A stretch of DNA of 64,000 nucleotides, from assembly GCA_003224055.1 (NCBI GenBank), contig QHYE01000003.1:55332-119331 (forward strand), read 5' to 3'. Under the pieces are notes generated by a model, which did no database searches, was not told where the DNA came from, and saw only the letters and a list, made by a program, of their open reading frames with translations. The stretch comes from Acidobacteriota bacterium. Its GTDB lineage: Bacteria > Acidobacteriota > Terriglobia > Acidiferrales > UBA7541. Shown here piece after piece: positions 9,290 to 16,998 of this stretch; within the stretch, counting starts at the first letter, position 1; each line of letters opens with the position of its first letter. The position numbers and the translations under genes are program-made.

Positions 9290-10456
9290 TTAGAGGGAGG
9301 AGACCATGCGGGCGATGGCGTCGCTGAAGGTGGCGCGGCCGTCGAGGTAGGGTTGCCAGAAACGTTGGAGAACGTCGAGATAGTTTTTCCAGCCGCGTTC
9401 GTAGAGGCCTTCGCGGAGGGCGTAGGGAGTGTATCCGGCGGCGGAGGTGCTGCGGGAGTTTTCGCGGGAACCGGTGGGAGAGCTTCCGGAGGCAGAGGTG
9501 GAGCTTCCGGCGGGACTGCTGGAGGAGCGAAGGTCCAGTGCGCCGCGGGGAGTGGCGTCAGAAGAGACGAGAACGGGGCGGAGGACTTCGCCGGTGGTGT
9601 AGAAAATCAGAGCGTGCCAGAGGTCGCGCGGGATGGCTTTATCGCGCTGGCGGCATTCGCGAATGATGGCGTCCTGCACCGGTTCGGCGATGCCGTGGGA
9701 GGCTTCGTGGAAAAGAACTTCGAGGGCTTCCGCGTCCTGATTGCGCGAGTCGAGGCTGGCGATGGTGACGCGCAGGGGATCGAGCGTGGTGTAAGCGCCG
9801 GCCAAATTGGCGTAGGCGGCGACGTCCACGCGGATTTTCTGGCGCGGCCAGTGGGTCTCATAAATGTCCGCGAGGCGCTCGGAGAGGCCGACGCCCTGTT
9901 CGATGACGAGCGGGGCGACGCGCAGAATCCAGCGGCGATTGGCGCGGTCGTGCTCCGGCCAGAGATGCGCGCGGTAGACGGGAGCGGCGGCTTCGAGAGC
10001 CTGCGCCAGTTTTGAGGGCAGGCCGGCGTCGCAGAATTTTTTGGTTTTGCCGGTAAGCTCGTCGCAATCCTCGAAATCGCTAAGCTGATTCTTTAGCTGG
10101 ACGAGTTCGCTGGAGAAGAGGAGGTCCTTGTCGGCAAGATTGGCGGCGTAATAGGAGACGGCGTCTTCCCAGGCCTTTTGTTCCGCGGCGGTGTAAGCGG
10201 GTTTTGCCTCCGCCGGGGTTTTCAGCGCGGGGCCGGAGGTCTTGCTGGGTTTGTCCGGGGATGCAGCGTCTTTGCGGAGCCGAGCCTGGTGATAGAGGGT
10301 GTGATGGAGATTAATCCAGAAGCCGCTGTGAAGTTCAAAGACGGGAAGCGGGCCGTAGGCCAATTCAGACTGGGGCGATGCTTTCGCACGCAGAGGCGCC
10401 AACAGCGCGAGTGCCAGTAAAACGAAGTGGAAGCGTGTGTGCGCGCGGCGAGGCAT
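9290..10456 (-). CDS. Secreted protein with HExxH motif, unknown function
   Basis: About 388 residues if started at the ATG at 10456, directly before a clean signal peptide (MPRRAHTRFHFVLLALALLAP...KA). The frame is open further upstream to 10537, but that would bury the signal. The mature part contains LEVLFHEASHGIAEP, an HExxH zinc-site pattern, after a segment with DIYETHWPRQ. A Ser/Gly-rich low-complexity stretch of about 35 residues follows (SSSSPAGSSTSASGSS...), and then an ordered C-terminus. The HEASH could make it a metallopeptidase; I do not recognise the family and would call it hypothetical. Its upstream region carries palindromic repeats. Confidence 0.75.
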   Translation of the reverse strand: MPRRAHTRFHFVLLALALLAPLRAKASPQSELAYGPLPVFELHSGFWINLHHTLYHQARLRKDAASPDKPSKTSGPALKTPAEAKPAYTAAEQKAWEDAVSYYAANLADKDLLFSSELVQLKNQLSDFEDCDELTGKTKKFCDAGLPSKLAQALEAAAPVYRAHLWPEHDRANRRWILRVAPLVIEQGVGLSERLADIYETHWPRQKIRVDVAAYANLAGAYTTLDPLRVTIASLDSRNQDAEALEVLFHEASHGIAEPVQDAIIRECRQRDKAIPRDLWHALIFYTTGEVLRPVLVSSDATPRGALDLRSSSSPAGSSTSASGSSPTGSRENSRSTSAAGYTPYALREGLYERGWKNYLDVLQRFWQPYLDGRATFSDAIARMVSSL

Positions 10457-10561
10457 GGAGAATCGCACGATAGTAGCGCCAACTGTTGCGGAGCACAAAT
10501 CCGCGCGGCAATGGGCAGAAGCTATCTCGTAAACCAATTAGCCCAATTCACTTCTGACCTC

Positions 10562-10615
10562 AGGGGCTAAAGCCTGCGAATTTCAGTTACTTTTTGGCAC
10601 GGCTGAAGCCATGCC
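10562..10615. repeat. Paired palindromes of the GGCT(A/G)AAGCC family
   Basis: Two palindromes, AGGGGCTAAAGCCT (10562-10575) and GGCACGGCTGAAGCCATGCC (10596-10615), are separated by about 20 bases rich in T. They lie between divergent genes, just upstream of the M20 peptidase gene. The same cores recur at 36367-36436 and 63687-63708. Confidence 0.75.
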
Positions 10616-10690
10616 CTGACAGAAGCCGTTTGTGAGTCGGGCGACACTCGCGTTATCATCCCGGCGCAACTCACTTGCTCAAGAGGTCCC

Positions 10691-12280
10691 ATGAAAAAAT
10701 GGTTTCGAATCGCAGGGCTTGTTAGCGTACTTTTTCTGCCTGCTCTTCTCTTCGCGCAACAATCCACGGAACTGCCGGCGCTCAAGCAGGAAGCGGTCAC
10801 CGAAGTGGACCGATTGCAGACGTTCACGCAACAGATGGTGGACCAAATCTTCAGCTACAGCGAACTGGGATTTCAGGAATTCGAGACTTCGCGGTACGTC
10901 ACGGGAATCCTTGAAAAGAACGGTTTTCGCGTGGAGAGAGGAGTTGCGGGCATTCCGACGGCCTGGGTAGCGACGTACGGAAGCGGGAAGCCGATGATAG
11001 CGTATATCACCGACCTCGACTGCATTCCGCGCGCTTCGCAGAAGCCCGGCGTGGCGTATCACGATCCATTGATCGAGGGCGCGCCGGGGCACGGCGAAGG
11101 GCACAACTCGGGGATGGCAGTAAACATCACGGCGGCCCTGGTGCTCAAGAAACTCATGGAGGGGCACAAGATAGCGGGCACGATCAAAATCTTTCCCGGG
11201 GTGGCCGAGGAGATTCTTGGTTCCAAAGCGTTTTACGTACGCGCGGGACTTTTCAAAGATGTAGACATCGTGCTTGGCACGCACGTGTGGCACGAGTTCT
11301 CGACTTCGTACGGGACCGGGGACGGGAAATGGAGCGGGCTGGTGTCCGTGCAATATTTTTTCCACGGCAAGGCCGCACACGCGGCGGGCGCGCCGTGGGA
11401 TGGACGCAGCGCGTTGGACGGAGTCTCATTGATGAACGCCGGATGGGAATTCCGGCGGGAACACTTGCGGCTGCAACAGCGCTCGCACTACGTGATCATC
11501 AACGGCGGCGATCAGCCGAACGTGGTGCCGTCGGAGGCCGCGGTCTGGTATTACTTTCGCGAACTGGACTATCCGCATATCAAGTCGCTCTATGAGATCG
11601 GCAACACCATGGCCGACGCGGCGGCGCAGATGAGCGACACGACAGTCAATCGCAAGCTGGTGGGCTCGGCTTGGCCCACGCACTTCAATAAGGTGATTGC
11701 CGAGTGGCAGCAAAAGAATATCGAGCAAGTGGGAATGCCGAGGTGGAGCGAGGCCGATCAGATGCTGGCGAAGGCGCTGCAGAAAGAAATCGGCGCAAAA
11801 GTGGAGGGGCTGAAAGACAAAGTCACGCCACTCTCCGAGCCGGTGAAGGAGCCGATCGGCGGGGGGTCTGATGACGTCGGCGATATTTCCTGGAACGTGC
11901 CGACGGTGTATCTCATGTATCCGGCGAACATTCCGAATCTACCGGGACACAGCTGGGCGAACGCGGTGGCGATGGCCACTCCGATCGCGCACAAAGGCTC
12001 GACGGCGGGCGCCAAGGTGCAGGCCATGACCGCGCTGGATTTTCTGCTGCAGCCGGAACTCGTGAAGCAGGCGTGGGATTATTTTCGGAGTGTGCAAACG
12101 AAAGAGATTCACTACGAATCATTTCTCGCGCCGGAGGATAAGCCTGCGATTGGGATGAATAAAGAGAAAATGGAAAAGTTTCTGCCGCAACTGAAGAAGT
12201 ATTATTACGATCCCGCGAAGTACAAGAGCTACCTGGAGCAGCTGGGGATTACGTATCCGACGGTGAAAGCGCAGCCATAG
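10691..12280 (+). CDS. M20D amidohydrolase, exported (AbgB-like)
   Basis: A 529-residue protein with a signal peptide (MKKWFRIAGLVSVLFLPALLFAQ) and an M20 zinc-peptidase fold. Seen: FSYSELGFQEFETS near 55, APGHGEGHNSGMAVN near 137 (first metal ligands), GVAEEILGSKA near 175 (catalytic Glu-Glu), LGTHVWHEFSTS, and the lid-domain motif FHGKAAHAAGAPWDGRSALDG near 225. These are hallmarks of the AbgB/HipO-like M20D group, which hydrolyses p-aminobenzoyl-glutamate or N-acyl amino acids. The secreted location makes peptide or N-acyl amino acid scavenging likely. SD AAGAGG lies before the ATG. It converges on the next gene with 9 bases between stops. Confidence 0.88.
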   Translation: MKKWFRIAGLVSVLFLPALLFAQQSTELPALKQEAVTEVDRLQTFTQQMVDQIFSYSELGFQEFETSRYVTGILEKNGFRVERGVAGIPTAWVATYGSGKPMIAYITDLDCIPRASQKPGVAYHDPLIEGAPGHGEGHNSGMAVNITAALVLKKLMEGHKIAGTIKIFPGVAEEILGSKAFYVRAGLFKDVDIVLGTHVWHEFSTSYGTGDGKWSGLVSVQYFFHGKAAHAAGAPWDGRSALDGVSLMNAGWEFRREHLRLQQRSHYVIINGGDQPNVVPSEAAVWYYFRELDYPHIKSLYEIGNTMADAAAQMSDTTVNRKLVGSAWPTHFNKVIAEWQQKNIEQVGMPRWSEADQMLAKALQKEIGAKVEGLKDKVTPLSEPVKEPIGGGSDDVGDISWNVPTVYLMYPANIPNLPGHSWANAVAMATPIAHKGSTAGAKVQAMTALDFLLQPELVKQAWDYFRSVQTKEIHYESFLAPEDKPAIGMNKEKMEKFLPQLKKYYYDPAKYKSYLEQLGITYPTVKAQP

Positions 12281-12289
12281 CGGGCGACG

Positions 12290-13234
12290 TTATTCCACTT
12301 TGGGATCGGAGGCGCTGCCAATGGTACCATTGCGGTCGGCGGCGTGGAAGCCACCGTTCGAATCACGAAAGAAAGAGAGCTTGCCGGTGCGGCCGTAGCG
12401 AAGTGGGGTCGCCGCCAGTTCGAATTTTGCGGGAGCGCCCAGATTGCTGGCCCCTGCGATTACGTAACGGAACGCGTAGCCGTTTTTCATTCCCGTGGCG
12501 AAAGCGGAATCGAGGAGATCGGCGGCGTCGGCGTTCGCCGAGCCACGCACTGGCGGGCCGAGATTTGCGAGAGATTCGGGAAGCCGGGTAAATTTTTTGC
12601 GATAGATTTCGACGGCGTCGGCGATAGCGCGCAAGGCTTCAAGGGCCCCGTGCTCGGTGGCGTCCGCCTCGGCGGCGTCCCACTCCGCTTCGAGGGAGGG
12701 CAGATCGAGCAGCAGCAGGCCGAGAGAGAGCAGTTTCCATTCGGCATCTTCGCGGACAAGACCCATAGTGATTTGGCGGACGGTTGCGGCGGTGGGGTCC
12801 GTGGTGTCGCGGAGTTCCATCGGCAGGAAGACGATATTGTCGCGAAGCTCGGCGCCGCCGATTTGCATTTCAGTGGTGACGGCGGGAGTTTGGCAACGGA
12901 GGATGGGACGACCGGCGGGGTTCGTGGAGGCCGTGGGCTTGCCGGGCTCGTTGAGGAGGACGAAGCGTTTCATCAGAGCGATGCGAGCCAAGGGGGTCAT
13001 GCGGGCGAAAGCTTGCTTATTTCGTGCGGTGAGAAAACGAGCGAAATCGGTTTGGCTTTGAGAGCAGGCTGCGGACAAGACGTCGCGGAGGGCGATAGCT
13101 GGAGTGGTTGCGGCGGATGGAACGGCGTGTACGTTCGCTACTGGGGCGCTGGGTTGGGAGCTGGACTCCTGAGCAAAGCCGGCGTTCGCTGTGAAAGAAG
13201 CGATGCAGAAGAAAAAAAGAACTCGTCGTAGCAT
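12290..13234 (-). CDS. Secreted protein with pseudopilin-like C-terminal region, unknown
   Basis: About 314 residues from the ATG at 13234 (the frame stays open to a TTG at 13249, but the ATG precedes a clean signal MLRRVLFFFCIASFTANAGFAQ). An N-terminal half of unknown fold (to about 190) is followed by ADAVEIYRKKFTRLPESLANLGPP and, near the end, YAFRYVIAG and GFHAADRNG. That is the pattern of the globular part of type II secretion pseudopilins (GspG-like: short helix, 'LP.SL..L', then 'G..Y.Y...' and a 'G...V..DG' turn). It has no prepilin peptidase site, so it is not a pilin. I know such proteins mainly from Acidobacteriota. Confidence 0.65.
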   Translation of the reverse strand: MLRRVLFFFCIASFTANAGFAQESSSQPSAPVANVHAVPSAATTPAIALRDVLSAACSQSQTDFARFLTARNKQAFARMTPLARIALMKRFVLLNEPGKPTASTNPAGRPILRCQTPAVTTEMQIGGAELRDNIVFLPMELRDTTDPTAATVRQITMGLVREDAEWKLLSLGLLLLDLPSLEAEWDAAEADATEHGALEALRAIADAVEIYRKKFTRLPESLANLGPPVRGSANADAADLLDSAFATGMKNGYAFRYVIAGASNLGAPAKFELAATPLRYGRTGKLSFFRDSNGGFHAADRNGTIGSASDPKVE

Positions 13235-13256
13235 GCTTGTTTGATGCAAGTTCCAG

Positions 13257-13607
13257 TCAATCCTTTGCCACGCTAAGGATGGAGGCCAGGTTCTGAGTGA
13301 ACGCGGAGCGCGGCATCACTTCATCGCACCCGGCCTTCTGAGCCTGGGCGGCAATGTCCACCTGCACGTGCGAGAGAAAGCCCACAACGCGGACGTCTTT
13401 TCGAACGAGGCGCAACATTTCGATGGTCCGGATGGGATTGCTGCGCGCGTTCAAGTCCACGATGACGAGTTTCGGGTTGCTCTCTATGAGGCCCATGAGG
13501 GCGTCGCCGTTGGTGGCGACTTTCAATTCCACGCCGAGCTGCTTGGCGGTTTCCGCCAGCTTCATCTGAAAAAAGAGATCATCCATCAACGCTACAACTT
13601 TTCCCAT
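13257..13607 (-). CDS. Receiver-like single-domain protein
   Basis: 116 residues from the ATG at 13607 (MGKVVALMDDLFFQMKL...). The open frame runs to 13718, but that extension overlaps the divergent DinB promoter region and looks non-coding. The fold resembles a CheY-like receiver: acidic DD after strand 1, a phospho-acceptor candidate Asp in KLVIVDLNA (about residue 49), and VVGFLSH before the last helices. The Lys after strand 5 is not obvious (DEVMPRSAF), so it may be a degenerate, non-phosphorylated receiver. No output domain and no kinase nearby. Confidence 0.65.
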   Translation of the reverse strand: MGKVVALMDDLFFQMKLAETAKQLGVELKVATNGDALMGLIESNPKLVIVDLNARSNPIRTIEMLRLVRKDVRVVGFLSHVQVDIAAQAQKAGCDEVMPRSAFTQNLASILSVAKD

Positions 13608-13712
13608 GGGTCTGGTCCTCGTGGTTCCGCACTGAACATTATGCGCCAGTTCTTCCGGGGTTCTCTCGAAGCATTTTGAGAGTAAGATGAAGACCTGCCC
13701 GCGAGGTGCCCT

Positions 13713-14243
13713 ATGCAACCCACCTCTGCCCGCGATATGCAGCCCGCCCTTGCGCTACTGGAAAAGACGCCGCGCCTGCTGGAAACGATGCTTTGCGATT
13801 TGCCCGGGGAGTTGCTGCACTGGAAGCCGGCGCCAGAGCGGTGGTCGATTTCGGAGGTGCTCGCGCATCTCTCTGCGCTCGAGCGGATCTACGCGGAGCG
13901 CGCGCTGCGGATGGTTGCCGAGGAATCTCCCGCGCTGGTGAAGTACGATTTGGCAGGAGCCGTGGCGCGGGGAGAGTATTCGCGCGGATCGGCGGGCGAA
14001 AATCTGGAGCTATTTACGCGCACGCGGCGTTCGACGCTCGCTCTTCTTGTGGGATTACCGGCATCCGCCAGCGCTCGCACCGGGGTGCATTCGGAGCTTG
14101 GAACCATCACACTCAGCGAAATGCTCCATGAATGGGCCAATCATGATCTTGGACATATCCGGCAAATCGCGGAACTTTACCGCGCGAATGCATTTCATCC
14201 TTACTCGGGACCCTTCATGAAGTATTCGAATCCCCAGCCGTGA
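13713..14243 (+). CDS. DinB/YfiT-like four-helix metal-binding protein
   Basis: A 176-residue DinB-superfamily protein. Typical elements: LLETMLCDLPGELLHWKPAPERWSI.EVLAHL (first metal-ligand His in AHL, near 51) and, near 144-150, LHEWANHDLGHIRQIAEL, which carries the paired His residues. The family includes thiol-dependent S-transferases (bacillithiol, mycothiol) and damage-inducible proteins of unknown reaction. The next gene begins inside its stop codon (GTGA, 14240-14243), and that gene is a CxxC thioredoxin-fold protein, so a thiol-linked role is a reasonable guess. Confidence 0.85.
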   Translation: MQPTSARDMQPALALLEKTPRLLETMLCDLPGELLHWKPAPERWSISEVLAHLSALERIYAERALRMVAEESPALVKYDLAGAVARGEYSRGSAGENLELFTRTRRSTLALLVGLPASASARTGVHSELGTITLSEMLHEWANHDLGHIRQIAELYRANAFHPYSGPFMKYSNPQP

Positions 14244-14530
14244 GCGATTCCCCGGAAGATTTGCGACTGGCGCGGTGCGGGCCGCGAGACGTCACGTTGT
14301 ACACGCGCCCGGGTTGCCATCTTTGCGACGAAGCGAAGGCAGCGATCGCGCCGATTTTGCGCGAGTTTGCCGCGGCGCTTCGCGAAGTGAACGTGGATGA
14401 GGATGAGGTTTTGAAGGAGCGCTACGGCTGGGATGTTCCGGTAATTTTCATTGGGCAGCACAAAGCGGCAAAGCATCGCGTGGACCTGGCGCAATTCCGC
14501 AAGCAGCTGCAAGATGCGGAGGCACGTTGA
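14240..14530 (+). CDS. Glutaredoxin-like thioredoxin-fold protein
   Basis: A 96-residue protein starting at GTG, which overlaps the dinB-like stop by four bases, so the two are translationally coupled. It has VTLYTRPGCHLCDEAK (CxxC as CHLC, residues about 26-29), then a Val-Asn-Val-Asp-Glu strand and WDVPVIFIGQHK with the cis-Pro. This is the compact glutaredoxin-like family (GrxA-type, often called DUF836-like) that reduces small disulfides. The C-terminus (HRVDLAQFRKQL) fits the family's last helix. Confidence 0.85.
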   Translation: MSDSPEDLRLARCGPRDVTLYTRPGCHLCDEAKAAIAPILREFAAALREVNVDEDEVLKERYGWDVPVIFIGQHKAAKHRVDLAQFRKQLQDAEAR

Positions 14531-14569
14531 TTTTGTCAGCTGGATGTTCGCGGGGCAAAATCGAGAATG

Positions 14570-15013
14570 TCAGTGACCGCTCTTTTCGCTGTGGGCGCCG
14601 ACGGTTTCGTCCGGCACATCGCCCTTGCGGCCCTTGACGCGGTCGTAGACGCTGACCTGGCTCACGGAACCAAGCGCTTCGTTGTAGAACGTGGGGACGC
14701 CTAGCGCGGTGCGGAGCTCTTCGTTGAATTTGCGAAGATTCTGGAGATGCGCGGCCAGAGCGGGGAACTTCAGCCCTTCGTCGGTGAGGAGAAACTTTTG
14801 ATAGCCGGCGTCCCACAAGCGTGTGAATTGGCCGTTCAACATGATGGTGGGAACGATGGTCATCTGATAGAGGCCGTCGGTTCCCTTGCGGAATTCGGCG
14901 CCGCAGCCGTATTTTTCGACACGGACCACGCCGCGCGTACTGCCGACCTTGAAACCTAGCGCCGCCAAGCCTTCGATGGCCTTCGGCGAGAAGCGCTCTT
15001 CGACGTTCCACAT
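14570..15013 (-). CDS. Conserved-looking hypothetical protein
   Basis: A 147-residue cytosolic protein, ATG at 15013, with codon use like its neighbours. It opens MWNVEERFSPKAIEGLAALGFKVG and contains a hydrophilic, Trp/Tyr-rich middle (RLWDAGYQKFLLTDEG) and a polar end. No signal, membrane segment or known motif is visible to me. It is divergent from cysM (about 190 bases between starts) and convergent with the glutaredoxin-like gene. I do not recognise its family. Confidence 0.65.
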   Translation of the reverse strand: MWNVEERFSPKAIEGLAALGFKVGSTRGVVRVEKYGCGAEFRKGTDGLYQMTIVPTIMLNGQFTRLWDAGYQKFLLTDEGLKFPALAAHLQNLRKFNEELRTALGVPTFYNEALGSVSQVSVYDRVKGRKGDVPDETVGAHSEKSGH

Positions 15014-15204
15014 AATGATTCAGAGTACGATGCGGCGCGCGGGTGTGTAAAGGCCCCGGCGAGTGGGTTCGGAGGACTGAGAAGCGAAAGTCTCGAGGAT
15101 TCCCATCTATACCGCGTCTCTGGCCTGCCGCATCTAATTCGGAGTAAAATGGTCGGATATCCCGGGCTTGGCGATGCCGGGAGGGCCTTCCGAGCTAACG
15201 GGAC

Positions 15205-16176
15205 ATGGCAACCACGCGGCATCCAGCTTCCTCCATTCGCGAATCGCCGGCCCAGCCAGGCCGGGCGGGAGAGGCTTTGCTGGAGCGAATTGGAAACACG
15301 CCGCTGCTGCGTCTTGAGCGCGTGGGGCGTGAATTCCCGAACGTCGAGTTTTGCGCGAAGGCGGAATGGTTGAATCCGGGCGGGTCGGTGAAGGACCGGC
15401 CGGCGCTGAGCATGATTCAAGCGGGGCTGGCGAGCGGCGCCCTGCGGGCCGGGAAGACCATCATCGATGCGACGAGCGGGAATACCGGCATTGCGTACGC
15501 GATGATCGGCGCGGCGATGGGTTATCCCGTGAAGCTGTGCTTGCCGGATAGCGCTTCGCACGAGCGGAAACGCATTCTTGTTGCGTTCGGGGCGGAATTG
15601 GTGATCACCGCCGGGGATGAAGGGACGGACGGCGCGATTCGCAAAGTGCACGAAATCGTCGGCGCGGATCCTGAGAAATATTTTTATCCGGACCAGTACA
15701 GCAATCCGGCAAATTGGCAAGCGCATTACCGCACTACAGCGAACGAAATCTGGGAGCAGACGCGCGGGCGCATCACGCATTTCGTGGCGGGGCTGGGGAC
15801 GAGCGGGACGTTTGTGGGAACGACGCGGCGGCTGAAAGAGTTGAATCCCGCCGTGCGTTGCGTCAGTTTGCAGCCGGATGCGTCCTTTCATGGGCTGGAA
15901 GGCTGGAAGCACATGGAAACGGCGATTCGTCCGGCGATTTACGATGACAAGCTCGCGGACGAAAATTTGGAGGTTTCTACGGAAGAAGCCTATCGGCTGG
16001 TGAAGCGCCTTGCGCGGGAAGAGGGATTGCTAGTAAGCCCGAGCGCGGCGGCGGCGCTACTCGGCTGCTTTGCGATTGCAGAGTGCCTTCCAAAGAAAAG
16101 GAATGCCGTGGTCGTGACCGTCTTCGCGGATTCTGCGGCGAAATACTTGAACGAGCGCTTTTGGGAAGAAGAGTAG
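15205..16176 (+). CDS. cysM: Cysteine synthase CysM, CysO-dependent type
   Basis: A 323-residue fold-type II PLP enzyme, the same length as Mycobacterium tuberculosis CysM. Motifs: IGNTPLLRL near 30, LNPGGSVKDRPA near 55 (PLP-Lys in SVKDR), ATSGNTGIA near 87 (binds substrate carboxylate) and GLGTSGTFVGTTRR near 190 (phosphate loop of PLP). The downstream genes are mec, cysO and moeZ, which points to the route using O-phosphoserine and protein-bound sulfur (CysO thiocarboxylate) rather than free sulfide. A basic residue in WKHMETA lies roughly where mycobacterial CysM has its phosphoserine-reading Arg, by eye only. The stop is two bases from the next ATG. Confidence 0.9.
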   Translation: MATTRHPASSIRESPAQPGRAGEALLERIGNTPLLRLERVGREFPNVEFCAKAEWLNPGGSVKDRPALSMIQAGLASGALRAGKTIIDATSGNTGIAYAMIGAAMGYPVKLCLPDSASHERKRILVAFGAELVITAGDEGTDGAIRKVHEIVGADPEKYFYPDQYSNPANWQAHYRTTANEIWEQTRGRITHFVAGLGTSGTFVGTTRRLKELNPAVRCVSLQPDASFHGLEGWKHMETAIRPAIYDDKLADENLEVSTEEAYRLVKRLAREEGLLVSPSAAAALLGCFAIAECLPKKRNAVVVTVFADSAAKYLNERFWEEE

Positions 16177-16178
16177 AC

Positions 16179-16667
16179 ATGGCGGTCGAGCCGACACTTT
16201 GGATCAGCGGGCAGCTCGCGGAAAAAATCCGCGCGCACGGGGCGGAGACATATCCGCATGAGTGCTGCGGTGCGTTGCTGGGACGCGATGCCGGCGAAGT
16301 TGCAGGGAGTGATCCAACGAAGTATCCGGTTGCGCCGGAGCGTGAGATTCTGGCGCTATATCCGCTGGTCAACCGGCGGGACGATTCGCCGCGTAACCGT
16401 TTTTCTGTCACTTCAGAAGACGTCATGGCTGCCGAAAAAGCGGCGCGCGAGAGCGGTATGGACGTCGTGGGCTGGTATCATTCGCATCCGGACCATCCGG
16501 CGCGGCCCAGCCAGTTCGATCGCGATCACGCGTGGCCGTGGTACAGCTACATCATTGTGAGCGTGCAGAACGGCGCGCCGCAAGAGATGACGTCCTGGCG
16601 ATTGAATGACGACCGGCAGGAATTTTCGCCCGAAGGCATCGAAATTCGCCACCGCGCCGCGGTTTAG
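16179..16667 (+). CDS. mec: Mec-type JAMM peptidase ([CysO]-cysteine peptidase)
   Basis: A 162-residue zinc-dependent JAMM/MPN protein, started at the ATG two bases after the cysM stop; the longer open frame back to 16083 only overlaps cysM. It shows HECCGALLG near 30 (catalytic Glu region) and the full JAMM signature HSHPDHPARPSQFD near 105 (HxHx7SxxD). In mycobacteria this enzyme cuts cysteine off the C-terminus of CysO-cysteine. Here it may also trim the CysO precursor, since the CysO in this operon has two residues after its diglycine. Confidence 0.9.
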   Translation: MAVEPTLWISGQLAEKIRAHGAETYPHECCGALLGRDAGEVAGSDPTKYPVAPEREILALYPLVNRRDDSPRNRFSVTSEDVMAAEKAARESGMDVVGWYHSHPDHPARPSQFDRDHAWPWYSYIIVSVQNGAPQEMTSWRLNDDRQEFSPEGIEIRHRAAV

Positions 16668-16698
16668 CGCGCCGGCCAGAGAGCAACGGTGAAACGAA

Positions 16699-16980
16699 AT
16701 GACCGTGAAAGTGATGATTCCGACGCCGCTTCGCCCGTACGCGGGGAAACGCGCTTCGGCGGAGTTCCAGGCCGCGACGGTGGGCGAAGCGCTCGGCCAT
16801 CTCACTAAGGAGTTCGCCGAGTTGCGCAAGCACCTCTTTACCGAGGAAGGCAAACTGCGCAGCTTCGTGAACGTGTACGTGAATGACGAAGACATCCGCT
16901 ACCTGGCGAAGGAAAACACGCCAACGAAGGACGGCGACACGATCAGCATCGTTCCGTCCATCGCGGGCGGCGTTTCTTGA
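16699..16980 (+). CDS. cysO: CysO-like sulfur carrier protein with extended tail
   Basis: A 93-residue beta-grasp (ThiS/MoaD) protein. Like mycobacterial CysO it reads V.IPT.LRP..G near the start and FVNVYVNDEDIR in the middle. The C-terminus is SIAGGVS: two residues follow the diglycine that must be terminal for adenylation and thiocarboxylation. Known CysO ends in GG; QbsE of Pseudomonas has a two-residue extension removed by the JAMM enzyme QbsD. So this is probably a pro-form activated after cleavage, presumably by the mec product just upstream. It lies between mec and moeZ with short gaps. Confidence 0.9.
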   Translation: MTVKVMIPTPLRPYAGKRASAEFQAATVGEALGHLTKEFAELRKHLFTEEGKLRSFVNVYVNDEDIRYLAKENTPTKDGDTISIVPSIAGGVS

Positions 16981-16998
16981 CCGTCGCGCACGGAATGA

